A stretch of DNA of 64,000 bases. Source: Streptomyces xinghaiensis S187. Its GTDB lineage: Bacteria; Actinomycetota; Actinomycetes; Streptomycetales; Streptomycetaceae. Position numbers and translations under genes: made by a program. The notes under the pieces are model-generated. The model had not been told where the DNA came from, did not search any database, and saw only the letters and a program-made list of their open reading frames with translations. Where the stretch lies: the NCBI RefSeq assembly GCF_000220705.2, contig NZ_CP023202.1:3286001-3350000 (forward strand), given 5' to 3'. Shown in pieces: positions 26,717 through 35,762 of this stretch (its first letter is position 1; every line of letters starts with the position of its first letter).

Positions 26717-28013
26717 TCCGGGCCGGTCCGATCGCCGGCCGGGCCGGCCCCGCCGGTTCCGCGGGGCGCCGGGGCGCCGCGGAACCGGCGGGCCCCGCGG
26801 CCGGCCCGCCGAGAAAGGCCTTCCAGCCCTCCTCCGGCCGCTCCCCGACCCCCAGCGTGCGCAGCTTCGCCAGCACCCCGGGGTCCTGGACGTCCAGCCA
26901 GTCCGCCAGTTGCTTGAAGGTCACGCAGTGGACGTCCTTCTGCGGGCAGATCTCCTTGATGGCCTCTTCGACGGCGCGCATATAGGCGCCCCCGTTCCAG
27001 GACTCGAAGTGGTTGCCGATGAAGAAGGGCGCCCGGTTGCCCTCGTGGGCCCGCCGGAACCCCTGGAGGAGCCCGTCGCGCATCTGGCGGCTCCAGAGGG
27101 CGTGCTGCGCGGGGTCGCCCCGGACCGTGCCCGACTGGTTGGCGAGGAAGTTGTAGTCCATCGAGAGCGTTTCGAAACCGCGCCCCGGCATGGGGATCTG
27201 CTGGAGCGGGAAGTCCCAGAGGCCGCCCTTCTTCGACGGCCAGACCTGCAGGCCCCCGGGTGAACTGGCGTCGTAGCGGAAGCCCTCGGCCTTCGCCGCC
27301 GGCAACAGGCTCCGCTGCCCCTCCAGGCAGGGGGCGCGGCCGCCGACGAGTTCCCGGCCGTAGTCGAAGGGCAGTGGCGGGGCGCCGTCGAGACCCGCGT
27401 GCGTCTTCCAGCTCTTGACCAGGGCCTCGGCCTGCCGGATCTCGTGGCGCCACTCGTCCGTCGTCCAGGTCCCGACGCCGCCGTTCGGGCCGCAGAAGTG
27501 CCCGTTGAAGTGGGTGCCGATCTCGTTGCCCTCCTGCCAGGCCCCGCGCAGCTGCTCCAGGGTGGCCTTGATCCCCCCGATGTCGTTGAAGCCGATGTCC
27601 GAGGAGCCGGGGGCGTGCCGCGGCGGCTTGTAGACCTCGCGCCGGGCGTGCGGAAGGACGTAGACACCGCTCAGGAAGTACGTCATCTTCGCGTCGTACT
27701 CCCGGCCGATCCTGCGGAAGTGGGAGAAGAGCTTCTGACCGTCCTCGCCGGCCCCGTCCCAGGAGAAGACCACGAACTGGGGCGGGCGGTGGCCGGCCTC
27801 CAGCCGCTTCGGGACGGGCTGGTTCGGCTGGCGGCCGGTGAAGGCCGTCGACCCGTCACCGATCAGCCTGACCGGGCCCGAGACCGCCCCGTGCTCCGCG
27901 GATCCCTGCCGTGCGTCGTCCCCTTCCCGGTCCCCGGTGGCGGAACAGCCGGTGACCGCCAATGCCAGAACGGTGGCGACGGTCCCTGTGGTCACTCTCC
28001 GCGGGGCGGCCAT
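26697..28013 (-). CDS. Polysaccharide deacetylase-like lipoprotein
   Basis: A 438-residue secreted lipoprotein. The signal peptide ends in the lipobox AVTGC. The first deacetylase motif is altered: FVVFSWDGAGED replaces the usual TFDDG, keeping one Asp. The second motif is intact as EIGTHFNGHF (His-x3-His, metal ligands). Further on are GFRYDASSPGG and a C-terminal region that keeps HF (GNHFESWNG). Similar proteins are found across Streptomyces. The ATG at 28013 has AAGGTGGG at good spacing and is preferred to a start at 28073. It is convergent with the ATPase gene, and the inverted repeat at 26749-26792 lies inside its last codons. Confidence 0.8.
   Translation of the reverse strand: MAAPRRVTTGTVATVLALAVTGCSATGDREGDDARQGSAEHGAVSGPVRLIGDGSTAFTGRQPNQPVPKRLEAGHRPPQFVVFSWDGAGEDGQKLFSHFRRIGREYDAKMTYFLSGVYVLPHARREVYKPPRHAPGSSDIGFNDIGGIKATLEQLRGAWQEGNEIGTHFNGHFCGPNGGVGTWTTDEWRHEIRQAEALVKSWKTHAGLDGAPPLPFDYGRELVGGRAPCLEGQRSLLPAAKAEGFRYDASSPGGLQVWPSKKGGLWDFPLQQIPMPGRGFETLSMDYNFLANQSGTVRGDPAQHALWSRQMRDGLLQGFRRAHEGNRAPFFIGNHFESWNGGAYMRAVEEAIKEICPQKDVHCVTFKQLADWLDVQDPGVLAKLRTLGVGERPEEGWKAFLGGPAAGPAGSAAPRRPAEPAGPARPAIGPARIRQAAD
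26749..26792 (+). terminator. 16-bp stem hairpin inside the end of the lipoprotein gene
   Basis: CCCGCCGGTTCCGCGG (26749-26764) pairs perfectly with CCGCGGAACCGGCGGG (26777-26792) around a twelve-base loop. It begins about 32 bases after the stop of the rightward ATPase gene, so it is a likely terminator for that gene, placed within the coding end of the opposing one. Confidence 0.6.
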
Positions 28014-28244
28014 CGGCCCACCTTCTTTCCTCCGCCTCGTGCGCTGCCGACACAGCGCGGACCAAGGTCGCATGGGAGGAAGAAACGTTCATACCGACAA
28101 GCCGATAAACATACATATTCACCCCATTGAGTCATTCACCAGGCGCTTTGTCCCGGATGACCCCACACCGTCTTTACTCTGCATTACGGTTCGTTTACCA
28201 AGAGTTGGCATACCGCGTATGGCAGAGCCCAGGAGGCCGTCCCC
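28014..28244. promoter_or_regulatory. Divergent promoter region between lipoprotein and SulP-carbonic anhydrase genes
   Basis: About 230 bases, unusually A+T-rich for this genome (gccgataaacatacatattcacc, gcattacggttcgtttacc). It should hold promoters for both divergent genes. A small inverted repeat CCAA-gag-TTGG lies at about 28198-28208. No named regulator site can be assigned by eye. Confidence 0.4.
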
Positions 28245-30518
28245 GTGTCCCCCTGCACCCCGCCCCGGTCCGGCGATCTCGCCGCCTCCGTGACCGTCTT
28301 CCTGATCGCCGTTCCGATGTCCCTCGGTCTCGCCGTGGCCATGGGCGCCCCGCTGCAGGCGGGCCTGATCGCCACCGCCGTCGGCGGCATCCTCGGCGGC
28401 CTGCTCGGCGGGGCTCCCCTCCAGGTCACCGGCGCCTCCACCGGACTGACCGTCGTCACCGCCGAGTTGATCCAGGTCTACGGCTGGCCGGCCACCTGTG
28501 GCATCACCGTCCTCGCCGGCCTGCTGCAGCTCGCCCTCGGCTGGCTCCGGGTGGCCCGCGCGGCGCTCGCCGTCAGCCCCGCCATCGTGCACGGCACCCT
28601 CGCCGGCATCGGCGTCACCATCGCCCTCGGACAGCTGCACGTGGTCTTCGGCAGTGAGCCGCACAGCACGGTCTTCGGCAATCTCCGCGCCCTCCCCGGC
28701 GAACTGGCCGGGGCCCCGACCGCCGCGCTCGCCGTCGGGGCGCTGACCGTGGCCGTCCTCATCGGCTGGACGCGGCTGCCGGGCCGTGCGGGCAGGGCGC
28801 TGCGCCGCCTCCCCGCCGCCCTGGCCTCGGTCGCCGTCGCCACGCTCGTGACGGTCGTGGCCGCTCCCGGGCTGGACCGCGTCGATCTCCCCACCTGGCG
28901 GGCCCACATCCTGCCGGAGGCACCGGACGGCGCACTGCTGGGGCTGCTCGCCGCCGTGCTCACCGTCGCGCTCGTCGGCGCCCTGGAGTCACTGCTCTCC
29001 GCGGTCGCCGTCGACCGGCTGGCCCGCGACCGCCCCGCGGGTGCCGTGCCGCCCCAGGCCGACCTGGACCGCGAACTGCGCGGACAGGGGACGGCCAACA
29101 CCGTCTCCGGCCTGCTGGGCGGACTGCCGGTCTCCGGTGGCGCGATGCGGGGCTCGGCCAACGTCCGCGCCGGAGCCGCCGGCCGCTGGTCCACCGTGCT
29201 GCACGGGGTCTGGGTACTGCTCGCCGCCGGGCTCCTGGCCTCGGTGCTGGAGCAGATCCCGCTGGCGGCCCTCGGCGCGCTGGTGGCCGTGGTGGGCGTG
29301 CAGATGGTGAGCTACGCCCACATCCGCAACGTCCACCGGCACCGCGAGTTCCCCGTCTACGCGGCGACGATCGCGGGGGTGGTGCTGGCCGGCGTCCTGG
29401 AAGGGGTCCTGCTGGGGATCGCCGCCGCCCTGGCCGTGTCCCTGCACAGGCTGGCCCGGACCCGCATCTCCGTGGCCGAGGCCCGCGGCGTCCACCGGGT
29501 CCGGGCGCACGGCCAGTTGACGTTCCTGGCGGTGCCGCGGCTGAGCCGCGCCCTGGGCCGGGTGCCGCCCGGGGCCACCGCGTTCGTCGAACTGGACGGC
29601 TCCTTCATGGACCACGCGGCGTACGAAACCCTGCAGCACTGGCGCGAGACACATGTCGCGCGGGGCGGACGGGTCGCCGTGACGGGACGGGCCGGGCAGG
29701 ACGTCTGTGAGCCCTCCTCGGGACACGGCTGCAGGCCCTGGACCCCGTGGCGCAACCACCAGTGCGTGCAGGGGCCGGCCGGGGAGGCGGTGCCCCGCGG
29801 AGAGCGCCGGCCGACGGCCGGCAGCGTCCAGCTCACGGGCGGACTCCGGGCCTTCCAGCGCAACACCGCACCCCTGGTCCGGGAGGAGCTGGCCCGTCTG
29901 GCGCGGGAGGGCCAGCGGCCGTCCCAGCTCTTCCTGGCCTGCGCCGACTCCCGGCTCGTCACCAGCATGATCACGTCCAGCGGACCCGGCGACCTCTTCA
30001 CCGTCCGCAACGTCGGCAACTTCGTGCCGCCACCGGGAGCGGACTCCGCCGACGACTCCGTCGCGGCGGCCATCCAGTATGCGGTCGACGTCCTGGGGGT
30101 GAGCAGTATCACGGTCTGCGGCCATTCGGGATGCGGCGCCATGCAGGCGCTGCTGGAGTCACCGCCGGACGGCTTCGCGACCCCGCTGGGCCGCTGGCTG
30201 CGCCACGGGGTCCCCAGTCTGGAACGGCTGCGCGGCGGGGAGCCGGAACCGGTGATCTCCGGCAGGCCCGCCGGGGACTCAGTTGAGCGGCTCTGTATCA
30301 CAAATGTGATCCAGCAGCTGGAGCATCTGTCGGCGCACCCCTCGGTCGCCCGGCGGGTGACCGAGGGCACCCTCACCCTGCACGGAATGTACTTCCATGT
30401 GGCGGAGGCACAGGCGTACTTGCTCATCAACCAGGGCAAAACCTTCGCACCCGTACAGCCGGAGGTCTGGTCCACCGGGGCCGGTGAGTCGGCGGAATCT
30501 CCACCTCTACAGGTCTAG
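28245..30518 (+). CDS. SulP-family anion transporter fused to a beta-carbonic anhydrase
   Basis: A 757-residue fusion. Residues 1-400 form a SulP transporter with about ten membrane helices, and about 405-480 a short STAS-like domain. After a linker a complete beta-carbonic anhydrase follows from about residue 525, with zinc ligands C566, H627 and C630 and the partner Asp 568 (CADSRL, HSGCGAM). The arrangement suggests bicarbonate uptake coupled to interconversion with CO2 at the membrane; this is inferred from the domains. The start is the GTG at 28245, in a rich Pro head (SPCTPPRSGD) just before the first helix. It precedes acs by about 90 bases, possibly with its own promoter. Confidence 0.9.
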   Translation: MSPCTPPRSGDLAASVTVFLIAVPMSLGLAVAMGAPLQAGLIATAVGGILGGLLGGAPLQVTGASTGLTVVTAELIQVYGWPATCGITVLAGLLQLALGWLRVARAALAVSPAIVHGTLAGIGVTIALGQLHVVFGSEPHSTVFGNLRALPGELAGAPTAALAVGALTVAVLIGWTRLPGRAGRALRRLPAALASVAVATLVTVVAAPGLDRVDLPTWRAHILPEAPDGALLGLLAAVLTVALVGALESLLSAVAVDRLARDRPAGAVPPQADLDRELRGQGTANTVSGLLGGLPVSGGAMRGSANVRAGAAGRWSTVLHGVWVLLAAGLLASVLEQIPLAALGALVAVVGVQMVSYAHIRNVHRHREFPVYAATIAGVVLAGVLEGVLLGIAAALAVSLHRLARTRISVAEARGVHRVRAHGQLTFLAVPRLSRALGRVPPGATAFVELDGSFMDHAAYETLQHWRETHVARGGRVAVTGRAGQDVCEPSSGHGCRPWTPWRNHQCVQGPAGEAVPRGERRPTAGSVQLTGGLRAFQRNTAPLVREELARLAREGQRPSQLFLACADSRLVTSMITSSGPGDLFTVRNVGNFVPPPGADSADDSVAAAIQYAVDVLGVSSITVCGHSGCGAMQALLESPPDGFATPLGRWLRHGVPSLERLRGGEPEPVISGRPAGDSVERLCITNVIQQLEHLSAHPSVARRVTEGTLTLHGMYFHVAEAQAYLLINQGKTFAPVQPEVWSTGAGESAESPPLQV

Positions 30519-30608
30519 ACCTCTTGTGGCAAGCTCTTGTCAGGTCCGGCAGTGGCCTGATGTGCTATCGCCGGGACCACAGCGGACACCCTGGGAATGG
30601 GAGTAGTC

Positions 30609-32576
30609 GTGAGCAATGAAAGCCTGGCCAACCTGCTGAAAGAAGAGCGGCGGTTCGAACCGCCGGCCGACCTGGCAGCGGCCGCCAATGTCACCGCCGA
30701 GGCATACGAACAAGCCAAGGCTGACCGGCTGGGCTTCTGGGCCGAGCAGGCCCGTCAGCTGACCTGGGCGACCGAGCCGACCCAGACCCTCGACTGGAGC
30801 AACCCACCGTTCGCGAAGTGGTTCGCCGACGGCAAGCTGAACGTCGCCTACAACTGCGTGGACCGCCACGTGGAAGCGGGCAACGGCGACCGCGTCGCCA
30901 TCCACTTCGAGGGCGAGCCCGGCGACACCCGCGCCATCACCTACGCCGAGCTGCAGCGCGAGATCTCCAAGGCCGCCAACGCCCTCACCGAGCTCGGCGT
31001 CCAGGCCGGCGACCGCGTCGCGATCTACCTGCCGATGATCCCGGAAGCGGTCTTCGCGATGCTGGCCTGCGCCCGCATCGGCGCCCCGCACTCCCTCGTC
31101 TTCGGCGGCTTCTCCGCGGACGCGCTGGCCACCCGTATCGAGGACGCCGACGCCCGGGTGGTCATCACCTCCGACGGCGGCTACCGCCGGGGCAAGCCCT
31201 CCGCTCTCAAGCCGGCCGTGGACGAGGCCCTGACCCGCCCCGGCACGGAGAACGTCCGCAACGTCCTCGTCGTCCGGCGCACCGGTGAGGACACCGCCTG
31301 GACCGACGGCCGCGACGTGTGGTGGCACGAGCTGGTGGACCGCCAGTCCGACCAGCACACCCCCGAGGCCTTCGACGCCGAGCACCCGCTGTTCATCCTC
31401 TACACCTCGGGTACGACGGGTAAGCCGAAGGGCATCCTGCACACCACCGGCGGCTACCTCACCCAGGTCGCCTACACCCACCGGGCCGTCTTCGACCTCA
31501 AGCCGGAGACGGACGTCTACTGGTGCACCGCCGACGTCGGCTGGGTGACGGGCCACTCGTACATCGTCTACGGCCCGCTGGCCAACGGCGCGACCGAGGT
31601 CGTCTACGAGGGCACCCCGGACACCCCGCACCAGGGCCGCTGGTGGGAGATCGTCCAGAAGTACGGCGTCACGCTCCTCTACACCGCGCCCACCGCGATC
31701 CGTGCCTGCATGAAGTGGGGTGACGACATCCCGGCCAAGTTCGACCTGTCGTCGCTGCGCATCCTCGGCTCCGTGGGCGAGCCCATCAACCCCGAGGCCT
31801 GGATCTGGTACCGCAAGCACATCGGCGGCGACCGCACCCCGGTCGTGGACACCTGGTGGCAGACCGAGACCGGCGCCATCATGATCAGCCCGCTCCCGGG
31901 TGTCACGGCCACCAAGCCGGGATCGGCCCAGATCCCGCTGCCGGGCATCTCCGCGACCGTCGTCGACGACGAGGCCAAGGAGGTCCCGAACGGCGGTGGC
32001 GGTTACCTCGTCCTGACCGAGCCGTGGCCGTCGATGCTCCGCACGATCTGGGGTGACGACCAGCGCTACCTCGACACCTACTGGTCCCGCTTCGAGAATC
32101 GTTACTTCGCGGGCGACGGCGCCAAGAAGGACGACGACGGCGACATCTGGCTGCTCGGCCGGGTCGACGACGTCATGCTGGTCTCCGGCCACAACATCTC
32201 GACCACCGAGGTGGAGTCGGCGCTCGTCTCGCACCCCAAGGTGGCCGAGGCCGCCGTGGTCGGCGCCACGGACCCGCAGACCACACAGGCCATCGTCGCC
32301 TTCGTCATCGTGCGCGGCAACGTGGACAGCGAGGAGGAGGGACTGGTCGAGGAGCTCCGCGCCCATGTCGCCAAGCACCTCGGTCCGATCGCCAAGCCCA
32401 AGCGCATCCTGCCGGTCGCGGAGCTGCCCAAGACCCGCTCCGGCAAGATCATGCGGCGGCTGCTGCGCGACGTGGCGGAGAACCGCGCCCTCGGTGACGT
32501 CACGACCCTCACCGACTCCTCGGTGATGGACCTCATCCAGACCCGGCTGCCCGGCGCCGCCTCCAGCGAGGACTGA
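30609..32576 (+). CDS. acsA: Acetyl-CoA synthetase
   Basis: AMP-forming acetyl-CoA synthetase, 655 residues, converting acetate, ATP and CoA to acetyl-CoA. The AMP-binding motif is YTSGTTGKPKG, followed by WWQTETG and the C-terminal LPKTRSGKIMRR, whose Lys is the acetylation/catalytic residue conserved in this family. I take the GTG at 30609 (SNESLANLL) because GGGAG lies five bases before it and orthologues start there; an ATG at 30597 is also in frame. It follows the SulP-carbonic anhydrase gene on the same strand and is closed by a strong hairpin. Confidence 0.95.
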   Translation: MSNESLANLLKEERRFEPPADLAAAANVTAEAYEQAKADRLGFWAEQARQLTWATEPTQTLDWSNPPFAKWFADGKLNVAYNCVDRHVEAGNGDRVAIHFEGEPGDTRAITYAELQREISKAANALTELGVQAGDRVAIYLPMIPEAVFAMLACARIGAPHSLVFGGFSADALATRIEDADARVVITSDGGYRRGKPSALKPAVDEALTRPGTENVRNVLVVRRTGEDTAWTDGRDVWWHELVDRQSDQHTPEAFDAEHPLFILYTSGTTGKPKGILHTTGGYLTQVAYTHRAVFDLKPETDVYWCTADVGWVTGHSYIVYGPLANGATEVVYEGTPDTPHQGRWWEIVQKYGVTLLYTAPTAIRACMKWGDDIPAKFDLSSLRILGSVGEPINPEAWIWYRKHIGGDRTPVVDTWWQTETGAIMISPLPGVTATKPGSAQIPLPGISATVVDDEAKEVPNGGGGYLVLTEPWPSMLRTIWGDDQRYLDTYWSRFENRYFAGDGAKKDDDGDIWLLGRVDDVMLVSGHNISTTEVESALVSHPKVAEAAVVGATDPQTTQAIVAFVIVRGNVDSEEEGLVEELRAHVAKHLGPIAKPKRILPVAELPKTRSGKIMRRLLRDVAENRALGDVTTLTDSSVMDLIQTRLPGAASSED

Positions 32577-32603
32577 CACCCCGGGCACCACCCCTGACCG
32601 GCC

Positions 32604-32649
32604 GAGAGCCGGGAGACGCCGCCGACCAGGACGGTTTCTCCCGGCTCTC
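32604..32649 (+). terminator. acsA terminator hairpin
   Basis: GAGAGCCGGGAGA (32604-32616) pairs perfectly with TCTCCCGGCTCTC (32637-32649), a 13-pair stem with a 20-base loop, 28 bases after the acsA stop. Confidence 0.7.
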
Positions 32650-32788
32650 CCGGGTAGGGTGAAGAACACAGCAGTCGTTCGATAGTCCTCAAGGTGCGCC
32701 GGGAAGTCTGGTCGGCAACCGCCGAGTCGTGCCCGGAAAGCGCGGCTCCGGCAGGTCTCCATGTCACCGACCGGAGGGTTTCTTTTCC

Positions 32789-34180
32789 GTGGCCACGCCC
32801 CAGCACCCCAAGTTCCTCGGCCGCATGTCGCTCCCGGAGCGCAACTTCGTCGCCGACGCGCTGCGGACCGAGACCGTCGGCGGTGTACTGCTGCTCGCGG
32901 CCGCGATCGTCGCCCTGGTCATGGCGAACACCCCGCTGAGCGACTTCTACCAGAGCGTGCGGGACTTCACCGTCGGTCCCGAATCCCTCCACCTGGACCT
33001 CTCGATCGGCGACTGGGCCAAGGACGGCCTCCTCACCATCTTCTTCTTCGTGGCCGGCATCGAGCTCAAGCGGGAGCTGGTCGCCGGTGAGCTGCGCGAT
33101 CCGAGAGCGGCGGCCCTGCCCGTCGTCGCGGCGCTCTGCGGCATGATCGTCCCCGCGCTCGTCTACATCGCCACCGCGTCCGGCCTGGGCGGCAGCCTCG
33201 ACGGCTGGGCGGTGCCCACCGCCACGGACATCGCCTTCGCCCTCGCCGTCCTCGCCGTGCTCGGCACCTCGCTCCCCGCCTCGATGCGGGCCTTCCTGCT
33301 GACCCTGGCGGTCGTCGACGACCTCGGCGCGATCCTCATCATCGCCCTCTTCTTCACCACCGACATCAGCCTCCCCGCCCTGGGACTCTCGCTGGCCGGG
33401 CTGGCCCTCTTCTGGTTCCTGCACCGCAAGGGCGTCCGCGGCTGGTACGTCTACGTCCCGCTGGCCGCGGTGATCTGGGCGCTGATGCACGCCAGTGGCG
33501 TACACGCCACGGTCGCCGGTGTCGCGATGGGCCTGCTGCTGCGCTGCACCGTCCGCGGCAACGAGAGCCACTCCCCCGCCGAGCACATCGAGCATCTGGT
33601 CCGCCCGGTCTCCGCCGGCGTCGCCGTACCGCTGTTCGCGCTCTTCGCGGCGGGCGTCTCGGTCTCCGGCGGGGCCCTCGGTGACGTCTTCACCAAGCCC
33701 GAGCCGCTCGGCGTCGTCCTCGGTCTCTTCCTCGGCAAGGTCGTCGGCATCTTCGGAGGCTCCTGGCTGGCCGTCCGCTTCACCCGGGCCGAACTCAACG
33801 ACGAGCTGGCCTGGGCGGACATCTTCGCGGTCTCCTCGCTCGCGGGCATCGGCTTCACCGTCTCCCTCCTGATCGGCGAGCTGGCGTTCACCGAGGACCC
33901 CGCCCTCGCGGACGAGGTGAAGGCCGCGGTCCTCATCGGCTCCCTGATCTCCGCCGTCACCGCGGGCATCCTCCTCAAGCTCCGCAACAACAAGTACAAG
34001 CAGCTCTACTACGAGGAGAACCTCGACGAGGACGAGTCCGGCATCCCGGACATCTACGAGCGGCACGACCCCGCGTACCACCTCCGGATGGCGGCGATCC
34101 ACGAAAAAAAAGCCGCCGAGCATCGGAAGCAGGCGGAAGTCGCCGCCGCGGAACGCGCGACGGGCGATGATCCGGCATGA
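32789..34180 (+). CDS. nhaA: Na+/H+ antiporter NhaA
   Basis: A 463-residue sodium/proton antiporter with about twelve membrane helices. The signature FFFVAGIELKRELVAGEL, ATDIAFALAVLAVLG and the ion-binding pair in LAVVDDLGAI (two Asp) are all present. A hydrophilic, charged C-terminal extension of about 55 residues (KLRNNKYKQLYYEENLDEDE...) goes beyond the E. coli protein. The start is a GTG at 32789 eleven bases behind GGAGGG; the ATG at 32825 (MSLPERNF) is an alternative. The following holin-like gene lies about 65 bases downstream. Confidence 0.93.
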   Translation: MATPQHPKFLGRMSLPERNFVADALRTETVGGVLLLAAAIVALVMANTPLSDFYQSVRDFTVGPESLHLDLSIGDWAKDGLLTIFFFVAGIELKRELVAGELRDPRAAALPVVAALCGMIVPALVYIATASGLGGSLDGWAVPTATDIAFALAVLAVLGTSLPASMRAFLLTLAVVDDLGAILIIALFFTTDISLPALGLSLAGLALFWFLHRKGVRGWYVYVPLAAVIWALMHASGVHATVAGVAMGLLLRCTVRGNESHSPAEHIEHLVRPVSAGVAVPLFALFAAGVSVSGGALGDVFTKPEPLGVVLGLFLGKVVGIFGGSWLAVRFTRAELNDELAWADIFAVSSLAGIGFTVSLLIGELAFTEDPALADEVKAAVLIGSLISAVTAGILLKLRNNKYKQLYYEENLDEDESGIPDIYERHDPAYHLRMAAIHEKKAAEHRKQAEVAAAERATGDDPA

Positions 34181-34246
34181 TCGGGGGCAACCGACCGCTG
34201 AGTCCCGTCAGGGAGTCCCAGCAGACCGGAATTGAGGGATGAAGCG

Positions 34247-34687
34247 ATGAGCCCAGTCGAACAGGACGCCGACCGCAGCCTCGGACAGCTGATGGCCACG
34301 GCGACCACCGAGCTGTCCGCGCTCGTGCACGACGAGATCGCGCTGGCCAAGGCCGAGCTGCGGCAGGACGCGAAGCGGGCGGGCATCGGCGGCTTCGCCA
34401 TCACCACCGCCGGAGTCCTGGCCCTGTTCTCCCTGCCCGTGCTGAGCTTCGCCGCCGCGTACGGCATCCACAACCTGGGGCTCGGGCTGGCCTGGTCCTT
34501 CCTCATCGTGGGGAGCGCCTATCTGCTGCTGGCCGCGCTCCTGGGTCTTTTCGCCGTCGCCAAGTTCAAGAAGGTGAAGAAGCCGGAGAAGAGCATGGCC
34601 TCCGCCCGGGAGACGGCGGCCGTGCTCGGCAACGCCAAACCCCACCCGCGCCCGCGGGCGGCCGTGCCCGCCGAACCGGCGCCGTAG
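34247..34687 (+). CDS. Phage holin-like membrane protein (Actinobacteriophage holin superfamily III/DUF1469)
   Basis: A 146-residue protein: an N-terminal charged amphipathic helix (LVHDEIALAKAELRQDAKRAG), two membrane helices (ITTAGVLALFSLPVLSFAAAYG and WSFLIVGSAYLLLAALLGLF) and a Lys/Pro-rich tail. This is the pattern of the putative actinobacterial holin-X/phage holin family, which is widely found on actinomycete chromosomes and need not be viral. The ATG at 34247 is preceded by GAGGGATGAAG. It lies between nhaA and the hydrolase on the same strand. Confidence 0.8.
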   Translation: MSPVEQDADRSLGQLMATATTELSALVHDEIALAKAELRQDAKRAGIGGFAITTAGVLALFSLPVLSFAAAYGIHNLGLGLAWSFLIVGSAYLLLAALLGLFAVAKFKKVKKPEKSMASARETAAVLGNAKPHPRPRAAVPAEPAP

Positions 34688-34712
34688 CGGGAGTGTGTGG
34701 CACGCTCTCCGC

Positions 34713-35639
34713 ATGACCTCGCCCGAGACCCCCGCCACGGCCGTCAGGATCGGCGGTCCCTGGACCCACCGGGACGTCGCCGCCAACGGCGCCCGCTTTC
34801 ACATCGCCGAGGCCGGTGACGGGCCGCTGGTCCTGCTGCTCCACGGCTTCCCGGAGTTCTGGTGGGCCTGGCGGCACCAGCTGACCGCCCTCGCCGACGC
34901 GGGCTTCCGGGCCGTCGCCATGGACCTGCGCGGCGTGGGCGGCAGTGACCGCACCCCGCGCGGCTACGATCCGGCCAACCTCGCCCTCGACGTCACCGGG
35001 GTGATCCGCTCCCTCGGCGAACCGGACGCCGCCCTCGTCGGCCACGGCATCGGCGGCTATCTGGCCTGGACCGCCGCGGTGATGCGCCCCAAGCTGGTGC
35101 GCCGGCTCGCGGTCACCTCCATGCCGCATCCGCGCCGCTGGCGTTCGGCGATGCTCACGGACGTCCGGCAGACCCGGGCCGGTTCCTATGTCTGGGGCTT
35201 CCAGCGCCCCTGGGTTCCCGAGCGGCAGCTCCTCGCCGACGACGCCGCGCTGGTGGGCCGGCTGATACGGGAGTGGTCCGGCCCGCGGCTGCCGGAGGAC
35301 GAGACGGTGGACGCGTACCGCCGGGCCATGTCGATCCCCTCGACCGCCCACTGCTCGATCGAGCCGTACCGGTGGCTGGTGCGTTCGATGGCCCGCCCCG
35401 ACGGCATCCAGTTCAACCGCCGGATGAAACGCCCGGTCCGGGTCCCGACCCTGCATCTGCACGGCTCACTCGACCCGGTGATGCGGACGCGGAGCGCCGC
35501 CGGTTCCGGCGAGTACGTCGAAGCGCCGTACCGCTGGCGGCTGTTCGACGGCCTCGGCCACTTCCCGCACGAGGAGGACCCGGCGGCCTTCTCCCACGAG
35601 CTGATCAGCTGGCTCAAGGACACGGAACCGGACCGGTAG
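34713..35639 (+). CDS. Alpha/beta hydrolase-fold protein lacking the nucleophile
   Basis: A 308-residue protein that looks like an epoxide hydrolase or haloalkane dehalogenase: HGFPEFWWAWRHQ (oxyanion-hole region), MDLRGVGGSDRTPRGYD, and later D254 (HGSLDPV) and H283 (GLGHFPHEE) in catalytic positions. At the nucleophile elbow, however, VGHGIGG has Gly 112 where Asp or Ser is needed. It is therefore either non-catalytic or uses another chemistry. The ATG at 34713 is weakly preceded by GGAG. It starts 25 bases behind the holin-like gene and probably shares its operon. Confidence 0.82.
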   Translation: MTSPETPATAVRIGGPWTHRDVAANGARFHIAEAGDGPLVLLLHGFPEFWWAWRHQLTALADAGFRAVAMDLRGVGGSDRTPRGYDPANLALDVTGVIRSLGEPDAALVGHGIGGYLAWTAAVMRPKLVRRLAVTSMPHPRRWRSAMLTDVRQTRAGSYVWGFQRPWVPERQLLADDAALVGRLIREWSGPRLPEDETVDAYRRAMSIPSTAHCSIEPYRWLVRSMARPDGIQFNRRMKRPVRVPTLHLHGSLDPVMRTRSAAGSGEYVEAPYRWRLFDGLGHFPHEEDPAAFSHELISWLKDTEPDR

Positions 35640-35762
35640 GCCCGGCTGCCGCCACCGGCCGGACCGCTGCCGCGCGGGGGGACCGGCCACTTGCCCGGCG
35701 CATAGGCCAACTGGCCGAGTCCCGGGCGGTTACCGACCACCGGTCCCGGGAAAGCCCCCGGT

